A stretch of 64,000 bases of DNA from Deroplatys truncata (GCA_030765065.1 CM060975.1:163714993-163778992); one strand, 5' to 3'; numbered from the stretch's first letter, positions 10,424-23,325 are shown. Notes: generated from the letters alone by a model not told the origin. Numbers and translations: made by a program.

Positions 10424-11640
10424 AGGTCTTTCAACAAGAGTGTCCTATCTTTGAACTTAAATAAAGCACGTTCTATAAATGATAGAGGTTCATTTCTTTT
10501 TTTTATTTTGGAACATAATTAATGCCATTACGTATGGAAGAGAACATCAGTTAAGTGACCGCCGCGACTTCGTTAGGTTACGCGTATACGGTTGACCCAA
10601 TTTTCAATGACAGAAAAACGTAAATTAGGTCCAACTTCACGAATAACACGCGTGATGTTATTCGTAAGATCATTTACTGTTTCTGGCTTGTTGATATAAA
10701 CTCGAGATTTAACATAGCCACACAAGAAGTAATCCAACGGCGTTAAATCACATCACCTCGGAGGCCAGTTAACATCACCACCACGGTAAATTATGAAATC
10801 TCTGAACTTCTCCTTCAAAAGATCGATTGTTTTTCGAGAGCAGTATGACATGTGGCACCATCTTGCTATAACCAGATGTTTCTGAGATCCATACCATGCA
10901 GTTGAGGCCAAAATGGTCCCTTATAAGAGCCCGGTATCTTTCTCCATTGACAGAGCATCTCCATCTTCATCTTGGAAAAAATATGGACCAATGATTCCAC
11001 CATACCAAAATCCACACCACACAGTAACCTTTTGGGGATGAAGTGATCGTTCTTGAATCTGCATTGGATTGTGATTGCTCCAACAGCGGCAATTTTGTTT
11101 GCTAATACAACCATCCATCCAAAAGTGGGCTTCGTCGCTGAAGATGATTTTTCGACAAAAATCCGGGTCAGCTTCCAATTGCTCCATAGCCCAATCAGCG
11201 AATACGCGGCGCAACCTATGGTCGTTGGGCTTTAGTTCTTGATTTACCACCATTTTGTAAGGTGAAACTTCAAGTCCAGATGCAGAATTCGCCAAGTTGT
11301 GGTCGGCGAAAACCCCAATTCTTGCGCTCGACGAGCAATTGATTTGTTTTCGTTCTCGCGTACACTCTCAAAAACGGCGCCTATGTTTCCGGTGGAGCGC
11401 TTACGTCGATTACGTACGGGCGTTCTTTGATCGCTGACAGAACCACTTCTTTCAAATTTATCGATCAAACGCCGAATCGTTCTCTCGCAGGGACGATTAT
11501 GCACACCGTAAACTTCACGCAATACACGGAAGGTTTGATGAACAGATGATCCATTTTGATAATAAATTTTCACAATTTCTACGCGTTGCTGAATGCTGTA
11601 ACGTTCCATGGCTATTTGTCAATAACAACTGTAACCACAT
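10424..11640 (-). pseudogene. Mariner-superfamily (DUF4817-type) transposase, frameshifted, one terminus missing
   Basis: A DNA transposon whose transposase runs from ATG at 11609 to about 10530. The N-terminal helix-turn-helix part (MERYSIQQRVEIVKIYYQNG ... CERTIRRLIDKFERSGSV) is intact to about 11250. A frameshift follows, then the catalytic block with IIFSDEAHFWMDG (first Asp, about 11140), DGATCHTA in a shifted frame (second Asp, about 10840), and CDLTPLDYF (third Asp, about 10750) just after a stop, ending SRGGHLTDVLFHT. Residues of the catalytic triad survive but the frame is broken at least three times. The left end holds 'aacaagagtgtcctatcttt' (10434-10453), a likely terminal inverted repeat. 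The right end stops abruptly at the A-rich start of the repeat array, without its terminal repeat. Confidence 0.8.
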
Positions 11641-11648
11641 GAAAAAAA

Positions 11649-14600
11649 TCTGATGTTCTACACTCACATGACTTTCTCTACTCTTGTAGAAACTATTTTT
11701 ACAAACGCTTATTCTCCATATGCTTCATGTTAATCGAGATATCGAGATGTCAATCTTATTGCTAATTTTCTTGTAGATGCAAGGGGAATATGGTAGGTTA
11801 TAAGCGATAGTCAAGTATTTTAAGCGCTGGTTGCTATGTAGCGCATTCCATTCTCTTTGCATGTCCAGGACAAAAAAAAAACTCTGATGTGTTACACTCA
11901 CATGACTTTCTCTACTCTTGTACAAACTATTTTTACAAACGCTTATTCTCCATATACTTCATGTTAATCGAGATAAACATTTGCAGAACTCTATCTTATT
12001 GCTAATTTTCTTGTAGATGTAAGGGGAAAATATATTTACAAGAGCAATATAGAAATACAGTAGCCTTTAAGCACATACATATCTCTTAATAGCTGGTTGC
12101 TAGGTGCAGCACTATTCCCTTTGCCACAGATTAATACTCTTTGCATATCCAAGACAAAAAAATGAATAACGAATTCCCATTTGAGAAAATAAGTATTGAA
12201 AAATTTAAGGGAATAACAAGCAATATCTCCAAAATGGTTCACTTAACAACAAAAATGTATATGACATAAATTGTGTATTTTAACGCGATCTACATTTTTT
12301 GTGTAGTAAAATTTTGTCTATCTCTTATCGTTTACCAAAAGTCGTTCACAATGAAGGATACTTTTGGAAACATTCCCAGAAAATTCAAGATATACATTTT
12401 ATTTGTCATAAAAATATCTTAAACATATGATATTTTAATCAAAATCGTTAGAGCCATTTTTGAGAAAATTAAAATTTTCGATAAATGGTCCATGTAAAGG
12501 GTAGTCTGGGATGGGGGGATTTTCTTGAAAACCTACGTGTCGCATCTATGGAAGATACTGAACCTAAATACCAAGTTTGGTGTTTATCCGACTGTTCGTT
12601 TCTGAGTTATGCTGTTCACAGACAGACAGACAGACAGACACCGACATGTTTCCAAAAATTATTTTTTTGGATTCAGGGGATCTCAAAACATGTATTCCCG
12701 GTGAAATCTCGGTATCGAATTTTTGGGTGGAATACAATACTTCCCCAACTTACTATAAGTAGTACAGAAATTAAAAACAGTAGCCTTTAAGCACATACAT
12801 ATCTCTTAATAGCTGGTTGTTAGGTGCAGCACCATTCCCTTTGCCACAGATTATAACTCTTTGCATATCCAAGACAAAAAAAATGTGATGTGTTACACTT
12901 ACATGACTTTCTCTACTCTTGTACAAACTATGTTTACAAACGCTTATTCTCCATATGCTTCATGTTAATCGCGATGTCAATCTTATTGGTAATTTTCTTG
13001 TAGATGCAAGGGGAGTATGGTATGTTTTAAGCGATAGTCAAATATTTTAACGCTGGTTGCTATGTGGCGTTTTCCATTCTCTTTGCATGTCCAGAACATA
13101 AAAAAAAAAATCTGATGTGTTACACTCACATAACTTACTCTACTCTTGTACAATCTATTTTTACAAACGCCTATTCTCCATATGCTTCATGTTAATCGAG
13201 ATGTTAATCTTATTGCTAATTTTCTTGTAGGTGCAGGGGGAATATGGTAGTATTTAAACGATAGTCAAATCTTCAAAGAGCTGGTTGCTATGTGGCGCAT
13301 TCCATTCTCTTTGCATGTCCAGGACATAAAAAATGAATAACGAATTTGAGAAAAAGTATAAGTATTGGAAAATTTAAGAGAATAACAAGCAATATCTCGA
13401 AAACGGTTCACTCAACAAAAGAAATGTATATGACATAAATTGTGTATTTTAACGCGATCTACATTTTGTGTGTAGTAAAATTTTGTCTATCTCTTATGGT
13501 TTACCAGTTATGCAAAAGTCGTTCAGAATGAAGAATACTTTTGGAGACATTCCTAGAAAATTCGAGATATACATTTCATTTCTCATGACATTATCTTAAA
13601 CATATAATATTTTCATCAAAATCGTTAGAGCCATTTTTGAGAAAATTAAAATTTTCGAAAAATGTTCCATGTAAAGGGTAGTCTGAGGTGGGGGGATTTT
13701 CTTGAAAACCTTCGTGTTGCATCTCTGGAAGATACTGAACCTAAATACCAAGTTTGGTGTTTATCCGACTGTTCGTTTTTGAATTATGCTGTTCACAGTG
13801 TGGGTGGTTTAATGTTATTTATTTAACATTATTGTAGCCCCACGTTCTGGTAGCCAATTTGCGATGGTAAATTTATAATGTTTGTGTATGTGTGTTTACT
13901 TCACGCGGTGAAGCCATCTTGTGACGTGATTCATTTGTTAGGCTTGTTAGCTCCATCTGGTGTTAGCAATTTGCGGCACTATTAATGTTCGTTTGAAAGA
14001 ATGCTACTGTTATTTTATTTAATTTTGGTTCTCTGTTCTCCGGCTAGCTACGATCTTTTTGGTCAAGCACTTCTCTTTATACAGGTTGTGTAAACGGAAG
14101 GGAGTCTCTTATCCAAAAATAACACTGATGAAAGAATTTGTTTTACACTTTTATTGTCGAACACATTTACTATCACATTTACACATTGATCTTGACACTC
14201 GCCAAACTGAAACTGTTATAATAACTTCATTACTGATATTTCTTAATTCGCGTACTTCAACTTTTTGTATAATTAACTTTATCACACTTGAGATTTTTCA
14301 TAACTCTGTTACGCGTAACCTGCAAATTGATATCCGACGTGTGCCGTAAAAATACTTTCGACGAACTGACTGACTGAAGGCGACGTGTACTTTACAAATA
14401 TTTTCGATGAACTGACGGGGTCTTTACCTCTAACCTACCTTTTTATACTCCTACACCCAGATATGCCAAAAGATTATAACTGAGCTGCAATTGGCTAATA
14501 AAACGCGCCAACATTAGCGTCTATTTTTTATATCCAATGAAAATTATGAATACATATGCTCTAGGGAAATGTTCCAGAAAATTCTTAAGAAAAACGCGCC

Positions 14601-17600
14601 AACATTACGTAACTTCCTCGTTTCCAATAATGATAAACAGCTCACCCCCTCGCTGCATTATTGCACGCTATTATTGTCAGTTTCAGTAAGGCAGTATAAA
14701 CTTACTTCCCAACAATAATTACAATCAATAAACATCTCAAATCAATGTCACATAATAATGCATATTCATACTATAATCATTCTTTACATTTAAATAATTT
14801 GTGATACAAATTACTGCATCAACAGACACACAGACACACACACACAGACACACACACGGACATGTTTCCAAAATGCTTTTTTGGATTCAGGGGGTCTCAA
14901 AACATGTATTTACGGTGAAATCTCTGTATTGAATTTTTGGGTGGAATGCAATACTTCCCCTACTTACTATACGTAGTAGAGAAAGTAAAAATCTGATGTG
15001 TTACACTCACATGACTTTCTCTACTCTTGTACAAATTATTTTTACAAACGCTTATTCTCCATCTAGTTCATGTTAATCGGGATAAACATTTGCAGACCCT
15101 ATCTTATTGCTAATTTTCTTGTAGATGTAGGGGAAAATATATTTACAAGGGCAATATAGAAAAATCTGATGTGTTACACTCACATGACTTTCTCTACTCT
15201 TGTACAATCTATTTTTATAAACGCCTATTCTCCATATGCTTCATGTTATTCGAGATATCGAGATGTCAATCTTATTGGTAATTTTCTTGTAGGTGCAAGG
15301 GGAATATGGAAGCTTTTAAGCGATAGTCAAATATTTTAACGCTGGTTGCTATGTGGCGCATTCCATTCGCTTTGCATGTCCAGGATATAAAAAAAATCTG
15401 ATGTGTTACACTCACATGACTTTCTCTACTCTTGTACACACTATTTTTACAAACGCCTATTCTCCATATGCTTCATGTTAATCGAGATATCGAGATGTCA
15501 ATCTTATTGGTAATTTTCTTGTAGATGCAAGGGAAATATGGTAGCTTTTAAGCGATAGTCAAATATTTTAACGCTGGTTGCTATGTGGCGCATTCCATTC
15601 TCTTTGCATGTCCAGGACATAAAAAAAATCTGATGTGTTACACTCACATGACTTTCTCTACTCTTGTACAATCTAATTTTACAAACGCTTATTCTCCATA
15701 TGGTTCATGTTAATCGAGATATTGAGATGTCAATCTTATTGGTAATTTTCTTGTAGATGCAAGGGAAATATGGTAGCTTTTAAGCGATAGTCAAATATTT
15801 TAACGCTGGTTGCTATGTGGCGCATTCCATTCTCTTTGCATGTCCAGGACATAAAAAAAATGAATAACGAATGTGAGAAAAAGTACAAGTATTGGAAAAT
15901 TTAAGGGAATAACAAGCAATATCTCGAAAACGGTTCACTCAACAAAAGAAATGTATATGACATAAGTTGTGTATTTTAACGCGATCTACATTTTTTGTGT
16001 AGTAAAATTTTGTCTATCTCTTATGGTTTACCAGTTATGCAAAAGTCGTTCACAATGAAGAATACTTTTGGAGACATTCCCAGAAAATTCGAGATATACA
16101 TTTCATTTCTCATGACATTATCTTAAACATATGATATTTTCATCAAAATCGTTAGAGCCATTTTTGAGAAAATTAAAATTTTCGAAAAATCTTCCATGTA
16201 AAGGGTAGTCTGGGGTGGGGGGATTTTCTTGAAAACCTTCGTGTCGCATCTCTGGAAGATACTGAACCTAAATACCAAGTTTGGTGCTTATCCGACTGTT
16301 CGTTTTTGAGTTATGCTGTTCACAGACACACACACACACAGACACACACACACACAGACACACAGACACACACACAGACACACACACGGACATGTTTCCA
16401 AAAATGCTTTTTTTGGATTCAGGAGGTCTCAAAACATGTATTTCCGGTGAAATCTCGGTATCGAATTTTTGGGTGGAATGCAATACTTCCCCTACTTACT
16501 ATACGTAGTAGAGAAAGTAAAAATGAATAACGAATTTGAGAAAAAGTATAAGTATTGGAAAATTTAAGGAAATAACAAGCAATATCTCGAAAACGGTTCA
16601 CTCAACAAAAGAAATGTATATGGCATAAGTTGTGTATTTTAACGCGATCTACATTTTTTGTGTAGTAAAATTTTGTCTATCTCTTATGGTTTACCAGTTA
16701 TGCAAAAGTCGTTCACAATGAAGAATACGTTTGGAGACATTCCCAGAAAATTCGAGATATACATTTCATTTCTCATGACATTATCTTAAACATATGATAT
16801 TTTCATCAAAATCGTTAGAGCCATTTTTGAGAAAATTAAAATTTTCGAAAAATCTTCCATGTAAAGGGTAGTCTGGAGTGGGGGGATTTTCTTGAAAACC
16901 TTCGTGTCGCATTTCTGGAAGATACTGAACCTAAATACCAAGTTTGGTGTTTATCCGACTGTTCGTTTTTGAGTTATGCTGTTCACAGACACACAGACAG
17001 ACAGACACACAGACAGACACACACACGGACATTTTTCCAAAAATGCTTTTTTTGGATTTAGGAGGTCTCAAAACATGTATTTCCGGTGAAATCCCGGTAT
17101 CGAATTTTTGGGTGGAATGCAATACTTCCCCTACTTTCTATACGTAGTAGAGAAAGTAAAAATCTGATGTGTTACACTCACATGACTTTCTCTACTCTTG
17201 TACACACTATTTTTAAAAAACGCCTATTCTCCATATGCTTCATGTTAATCGAGATATCGATATGTCAATCTTATTGGTAATTTTCTTGTAGATGCAAGGG
17301 GAATATGGTAGCTTTTAAGCGATAGTCAAATATTTTAACGCTGGTTGCTATGTGGTGCATTCCATTCTCTTTGCATGTCCAGGACATAAAAAAAATGAAT
17401 AACGAATTTGAGAAAAAGTATAAGTATTGGAAAATTTAAGGAAATAACAAGCAATATCTCGAAAACGGTTCACTCAACAAAAGAAATGTATATGGCATAA
17501 GTTGTGTATTTTAACGCGATCTACATTTTTTGTGTAGTAAAATTTTGTCTATCTCTTATGGTTTACCAGTTATGCAAAAGTCGTTCACAATGAAGAATAC

Positions 17601-19128
17601 GTTTGCAGACATTCCCAGAAAATTCGAGATATACATTTCATTTCTCATGACATTATCTTAAACATATGATATTTTCATCAAAATCGTTAGAGCCATTTTT
17701 GAGAAAATTAAAATTTTCGAAAAATCTTCCATGTAAAGGGTAGTTTGGAGTGGGGGGATTTTCTTGAAAACCTTCGTGTCGCATCTCTGGAAGATACTGA
17801 ACCTAAATACCAAGTTTGGTGCTTATCCGACTGTTCGTTTTTGAGTTATGCTGTTCACACACACACAGACACACACACAGACACACAGACACACACACGG
17901 ACATGTTTCCAAAAATTCTTTTTTTGGATTCAGGAGGTCTCAAAACATGTATTTCCGGTGAAATCTCGGTATCGAATTTTTGGGTGGAATGCAATACTTC
18001 CCCTACTTACTATACGTAGTAGAGAAAGTAAAAATGAATAACGAATTCCCATTTGAGAAAAGTATTGAAAAATTTAAGGGAATAACGAGTAATATCTCGA
18101 AAATGGTTCACTAAACAAAACAAATGTATATGACATAAATTGTGTATTTTAACGCGATCTACATTTTTTGTGTAGTAAAATTTTGTCTATCTCTTATGGT
18201 TTACCAGTTATGCAAAAGTCGTTCACAATAAAGAATACTTTTGGAGACATTCCCAGGAAATTCAAGATATACATTTTATTTGTCATAAAAATATCTTAAA
18301 CATATGATATTTTAATCAAAATCGTTAGAGCCATTTTTGAGAAAATTAAAATTTTCGAAAAATCTTCCATGTAAAGGGTACTCTGGGGTGGGGGGATTTT
18401 CTTGAAAACCTTCGTGTCGCATCCTTGGAAGATACTGAACCCAAATACCAAGTTTGGTGTTTATCCGACTATTCGTTTCTGAGTTATGCTGTTCACAGAC
18501 ACACAGACACACACACACACACGGACATGTTTCCAAAAATGCCTTTTTTGGATTCAGGGAGTTTCAAAACATGTATTTCCGGTGAAATCTCGGTATCGAA
18601 TTTTTGGGTGGAATGCAATACTTCCCCTAGTTACTATACGTAGTAGAGAAAGTAAAAATGAATAACGAATTTGAGAAAAAGTATAAGTATTGGAAAATTT
18701 AAGGAAATAACAAGCAATATCTCTAAAACGGTTCACTCAACAAAAGAAATGTATATGACATAAGTTGTGTATTTTAACGCGATCTACATTTTCTGTGTAG
18801 TAAAATTTTGTCTATCTCTTATGGTTTACCAGCTATGTAAAAGTCGTTCACAATGAAGAATACTTTTGGAGACATTCCCAGAAAATTCGAGATATACATT
18901 TCATTTCTCATGACATTATCTTAAACATATGATATATTAATCAAAATCGTTAGTCATTTTTGAGAAATTTAAAGTTTTCGAAAAATGTTCCATGTAAAGG
19001 GTAGTCTGGGGTGGGGGGATTTTCTTGAAAACCTTCGTGTCGCATCTCTGGAAGATACGGAACCTAAATTCCAAGTTTGGTGTTTATCCGACTATTCGTT
19101 TTTGAGTTATGCTGCTCACAGACACACA

Positions 19129-19172
<44 letters not shown>

Positions 19173-20107
19173 CATGTTTCCAAAAATGCTTTTTTTGGAT
19201 TCAGGAGGTCTCAAAACGTGTATTTCCGGTGAAATCTCGGTATCGAATTTTTGGGTGGAATACAATACTTCCCCTACTTACTATACGTAGTAGAGAAAGT
19301 AAAAACAGTAGCCTTTAAGCACATACATATCTCTTAATAGCTGGTTGCTAGGTGCAGCACCATTCCCTTTGCCACAGATTATAACTCTTTGCATATCCAA
19401 GACAAAAAAAATCTGATGTGTTACACTCACATGACTTTCTCTACTCTTGTACAATCTAATTTTACAAACGCTTATTCTCCATATGGTTCATGTTAATCGA
19501 GATATCGAGATGTCAATCTTATTGGTAATTTTCTTGTAGATGCAAGGGGAATATGGTAGCTTTTAAGCGATAGTCAAATATTTTAACGCTGGTTGCTATG
19601 TGGCGCATTCCATTCTCTTTGCATGTCCAGGACATAAAAAAAATGAATAACGAATGTGAGAAAAAGTATAAGTATTGGAAAATTTAAGGAAATAACAAGC
19701 AATATCTCGAAAACGGTTCACTCAACAAAAGAAATGTATATGACATAAGTTGTGTATTTTAACGCGATCTACATTTTTTGTGTAGTAAAATTTTGTCTAT
19801 CTCTTATGGTTTACCAGTTATGCAAAAGTCGTTCACAATGAAGAATACTGTTGGAGACATTCCTAGAAAATTCGAGATATACATTGCATTTCTCATAACA
19901 TTATCTTAAACATATGATATTTTCATCAAAATCGTTAGAGCCATTTTTGAGAAAATTAAAATTTTCGAAAAATCTTCCATGTAAAGGGTAGTCTGGGGTG
20001 GGGGGATTTTCTTGAAAACCTTCGTGTCGCATCTCTGGAAGATACTGAACCTAAATACCAAGTTTGGTGCTTATCCGACTGTTCGTTTTTGAGTTATGCT
20101 GTTCACA

Positions 20108-20152
<45 letters not shown>

Positions 20153-21933
20153 ACACACACAGACACACACACACAGACACACACACACAGACACACACAC
20201 GGACATGTTTCCAAAAATGCTTTTTTTGGATTCAGGAGGTCTCAAAACATGTATTTCCGGTGAAATCTCGGTATCGAATTTTTGGGTGGAATGCAATACT
20301 TCCCCTACTTACTATACGTAGTAGAGAAAGTAAAAAATGAATAACGAATTCCCATTTGAGAAAATAAGTATTGAAAAATGTAAGGGAATAACAAGCAATA
20401 TCTCGAAAATGGTTCACTCAACAAAAAAAATGTATATGACATAAATTGTGTATTTTAACGCGATCTACATTTTTGTGTAGTGACATTTTATCTATCTCTT
20501 ATGGTTTACCAGTTATGCAAAAGTCGTTCACAATAAAGAATACTTTTGGAGACATTCCCAGAAAATTCAAGGTATACATTTTATTTACCATAAAAATATC
20601 TTAAACATATGATATTTTAATCAAAATCGTTAGAGCCATTTCTGAGAAAATTAAGATTTTCGAAAAATCTTCCATGTAAAGGGCACTCTGGGGTGGGGTG
20701 ATTTTCTTGAAAACCTTCGTGTCGCATCCCTGGAAGATACTGAACCCAAATACGAAGTTTGGTGTTTATCCGACTGTTCGTTTCTGAGTTATGCTGTTCA
20801 CAGACACACAGACAGACACACACTCAGACACACAGACACACACACACGGACATGTTTCCAAAAATGCTTTTTTTGGATTCAGGGGGTCTCAAAACATGTA
20901 TTTCCGGTGAAATCACGGTATCGAAATTTTGGGTCGAATACAATACTTCCCCTACTTACAATACGTAGTAGAGAAAGTAAAATGAATAACGAATTTGTGA
21001 AAAAGTATATTGGAAAATTTAAGGGAATCACAAGCAATATCTCGAAAATGCTTCACACAACAAAAATGTATATGACATAAATCGTGTATTTTAACGCGAT
21101 CTACATTTTTCGTGTCGTAAAACTTTGTCTATCTCTTATGATTTACCAGTTATGCAAACGTCGTTCACAATGAACAATACTTTTGGAGACATTCCCAGAA
21201 TATTCGAGATATACATTTCATTTCTCATGACAATATCTTAAACATATGATATTTTAATCAAAATCGTTAGAGCCATTTTTGAGAAAATTAAGATTTTCGA
21301 AAAATGTTCCATGTAAAGGGTAGTCCGGGGTGGGGGGGATTTTCTTGAAAACCTTCATGTCGCATCTCTGGAAGATACTGAACCTAAATACCAAGTTTGG
21401 TGTTTATCCGACTGTTCGTTTCTGAGTTATGCTTTTCACAGACAGACACACAGACACACAGACACACACACGGACATGTTTCCAAAAATGCTTTTTTTTG
21501 GATTCAGGGGATCTCAAAACATTTATTTCCGGTGAAATTGCGGTATCGATTTTTTGGGTGGAATACAATACTTCCCCTACTTACTATACGTAGTAGAGAA
21601 AGTAAAAATGAAAAATCTGATGTGTTACACTCACATGACTTTCCCTACTCTTGTACAAACTATTTTTACAAATGTTTATTCTCCATCCATCTCATATTAA
21701 TCGAGATAAACATTTGCAGAAACGATCTTTTGACATGCAAAGAGAATTACATTTTACACATAGCGACCGGTTCTAAAAATATTTAACCATCGCTTAAGGC
21801 CTAATATGTTCCCCTTGTTTTCTATTTGCAAGGGCAATATAAGCACATACATATCTCTTAATAGCTGGTTGCTATGTACAGCACCATTCTGTTTGCTACA
21901 AATTAATACTCTTTGCATATCCAAGACAAAAAA
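11649..21933 (+). repeat. Map of A and A' modules in the array
   Basis: A modules by eye: 11649-11881, 12884-13110, 13111-13333, 15165-15396, 15397-15628, 15629-15860, 17163-17395, 19412-19643. A' forms (with 'gataaacatttgcaga' and 'gcacatacatatctcttaat'): 11883-12162, 12778-12883 (5' part missing), 14992-15164 (3' part missing), 19306-19411 (5' part missing), 21615-21933. The three A modules at 15165-15860 are a head-to-tail run of 232 bp each. Boundaries are uncertain by the length of the A-runs. Confidence 0.8.
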
Positions 21934-23251
21934 TGTATAACGAATTTCGATTTAGAAAATAAGAATTGAAAAATTTAAGGGAATAACAAGTAATATCTCG
22001 AAAATGGTTCACTCAACAACAAAAAAATGTATATGACATAAATTGTGTGTTTTAACGCGATCTACATTTTTTGTGTAGTAAAATTTTGTCTATCTCTTAT
22101 GGTTTACCAGTTATGCAAAAGTCGTTCAGAATGAAGAATACTTTTGGAGACATTCCCAGGAAATTCAAGATATAAATTTTATTTGTCATGTCAATATTTT
22201 AAACATATGATATTTTAATCAAAATCGTTAGAGCCATTTTTGAGAAAATTAAGATTTTCGAAAAATCTTCCATGTAAAGGGTACTCTGGGGTGGGGAGAT
22301 TTTCTTGAAAACCTTCGTGTCGCATCCTTGGAAGATACTGAACCTAAATACGAAGTTTGGTGTTTATCCGACTGTTCGTTTCTGAGTTATGTTGTTCACA
22401 GACAGACACACACACAGACACACACACACATACACACACAGACACACAGACACACACACGGACATGTTTCCAAAAATGCTATTTTTTGGATTCAGGGGGT
22501 CTCAAAACTTGTATTTCCGGTGAAATGTCGGTATCGAGTTTTTGGGTGGAACACAATACTTCCCCTACTTACTATACGTAGTAGAGAAAGTAATAACGAA
22601 TTCCCATTTGAGAAAATAAGTATTGAAAAATTTAAGGAAATAACAAGCAATATCTCGAAAATGGTTCACTCAACAACAAAAATGTATATGACATAAATTG
22701 TGTATTTTAACGCGATCTGCATTTTTTGTGTAGTAAAAGTTTGTCTATTTCTTATGGTTTACCAGTTATGCAGAAGTCGTTCACAATGAAGAATACTTTT
22801 GGAGACATTCCCGGAAAATTCGAGATATACATTTCATTTCTCATGACAATATCTTAAACATATGATATTTTAATCAAAATCGTTAGAGCCATTTTTGAGA
22901 AAATTAAAATTTTCGAAAAATGTTCCATGTAAAGGGTAGTCTGGGTTGGGGGGATTTTCTTGAAAACCTTCGTGTCGCATCTCTGGAGGATACTAAACCT
23001 AAATACCAAGTTTGGTGTTTATCCGACTGTTCGTTCATGAGTTATGCTGTTCACAGACACACACACACAAACACACAGACACACACACACACACACACAC
23101 ACAGACACACACACGGACATGTTTCCAAAAATGTTTTTTTTTGGATTCAGGGGGTCTCAAAACATGTATTTCCGGTGAAATCTCGGTATCGAATTTTTGG
23201 ATGGAATACAATACTTCCCCTACTTACTATACGTAGTAGAGAAAGTAAAAA
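12163..23251 (+). repeat. Map of B modules in the array
   Basis: B modules by eye: 12163-12777, 13334-13798 plus 14826-14991 (split by the solo LTR), 15861-16523, 16524-17162, 17396-18034, 18035-18658, 18659-19305, 19644-20337, 20338-20982, 20983-21608, 21934-22592, 22593-23251. Most of the length differences come from the CA/GACA tract, which ranges from a short GACA run in the first copy to about 95 bp in the copy at 19644. Two start variants exist, with or without 'tcccatttgag', and they alternate along the array. Confidence 0.82.
13799..14821. mobile_element. Solo LTR inserted in a B module
   Basis: A 1,023-bp block begins TGTGGGTGG and ends CTGCATCA, so it has the TG...CA ends of an LTR, and it is flanked by a 4-bp duplication ACAG (13795-13798 and 14822-14825). 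Removing it restores the normal 'gttcacagacacacag' of module B. There is no protein in it. A diverged relative lies at 31149-32070. No internal retroelement region belonging to it was found, so it is probably a solo LTR left by recombination. It is not related by eye to the Gypsy LTRs at 40.8 and 46.9 kb. Confidence 0.8.
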
Positions 23252-23325
23252 TAACTGCTGTAAATCAATAACAACGGCAACTATCACATGTTAAAGATAG
23301 GACACTCTTGTTGTAAGATCCTTTA
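23252..23325. mobile_element. Terminal fragment of the mariner-superfamily element seen at 10.4 kb
   Basis: It carries 'caataacaac' and 'cacatg' as at the right end of the 10.4-11.6 kb element, followed by 'aaagataggacactcttgtt', the reverse complement of that element's left terminus at 10434-10453. It therefore looks like the intact right end, with terminal inverted repeat, of another copy. Nothing of the transposase is present. Confidence 0.65.

Larger units (their letters stand above)
11649..23251 (+). repeat. 11.6-kb array of A and B repeat modules
   Basis: Tandem-like array of two module types, all on the plus strand. Module A (about 230 bp) starts tctgatgtgttacactc, contains gactttctctactcttgta and ends ccaggacat plus an A-run. 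Module B (about 620-690 bp) starts tgaataacgaat, contains gtttaccagttatgc, a variable CA tract and gaatttttgggtgga, and ends gtagagaaagt plus an A-run. Modules join only at these A-runs but in different orders: A-A, A-B, B-A and B-B all occur. A diverged or truncated form, A', also occurs. No module has a credible gene; the roughly 100-codon frames in B are tracks of the CA repeat. Copies are very similar, suggesting recent amplification or homogenisation. One solo LTR interrupts it. Function unknown. Confidence 0.9.

Noticed and set aside
11649-23251. CRISPR-like or bacterial repeat array
   Set aside because: Units are hundreds of bases long and directly joined, without short repeats and unique spacers; the surroundings are clearly eukaryotic.
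12485-23294. Recurring open frames of about 70-124 codons in B modules (MFHVKGSLGWGDFLENLRVAS..., with Thr-His runs)
   Set aside because: The frames exist because the modules are repeats of each other. Lengths and frames change with the CA tract, several frames are open at once on both strands, and older copies do not preserve the protein. No start or splice context supports translation.
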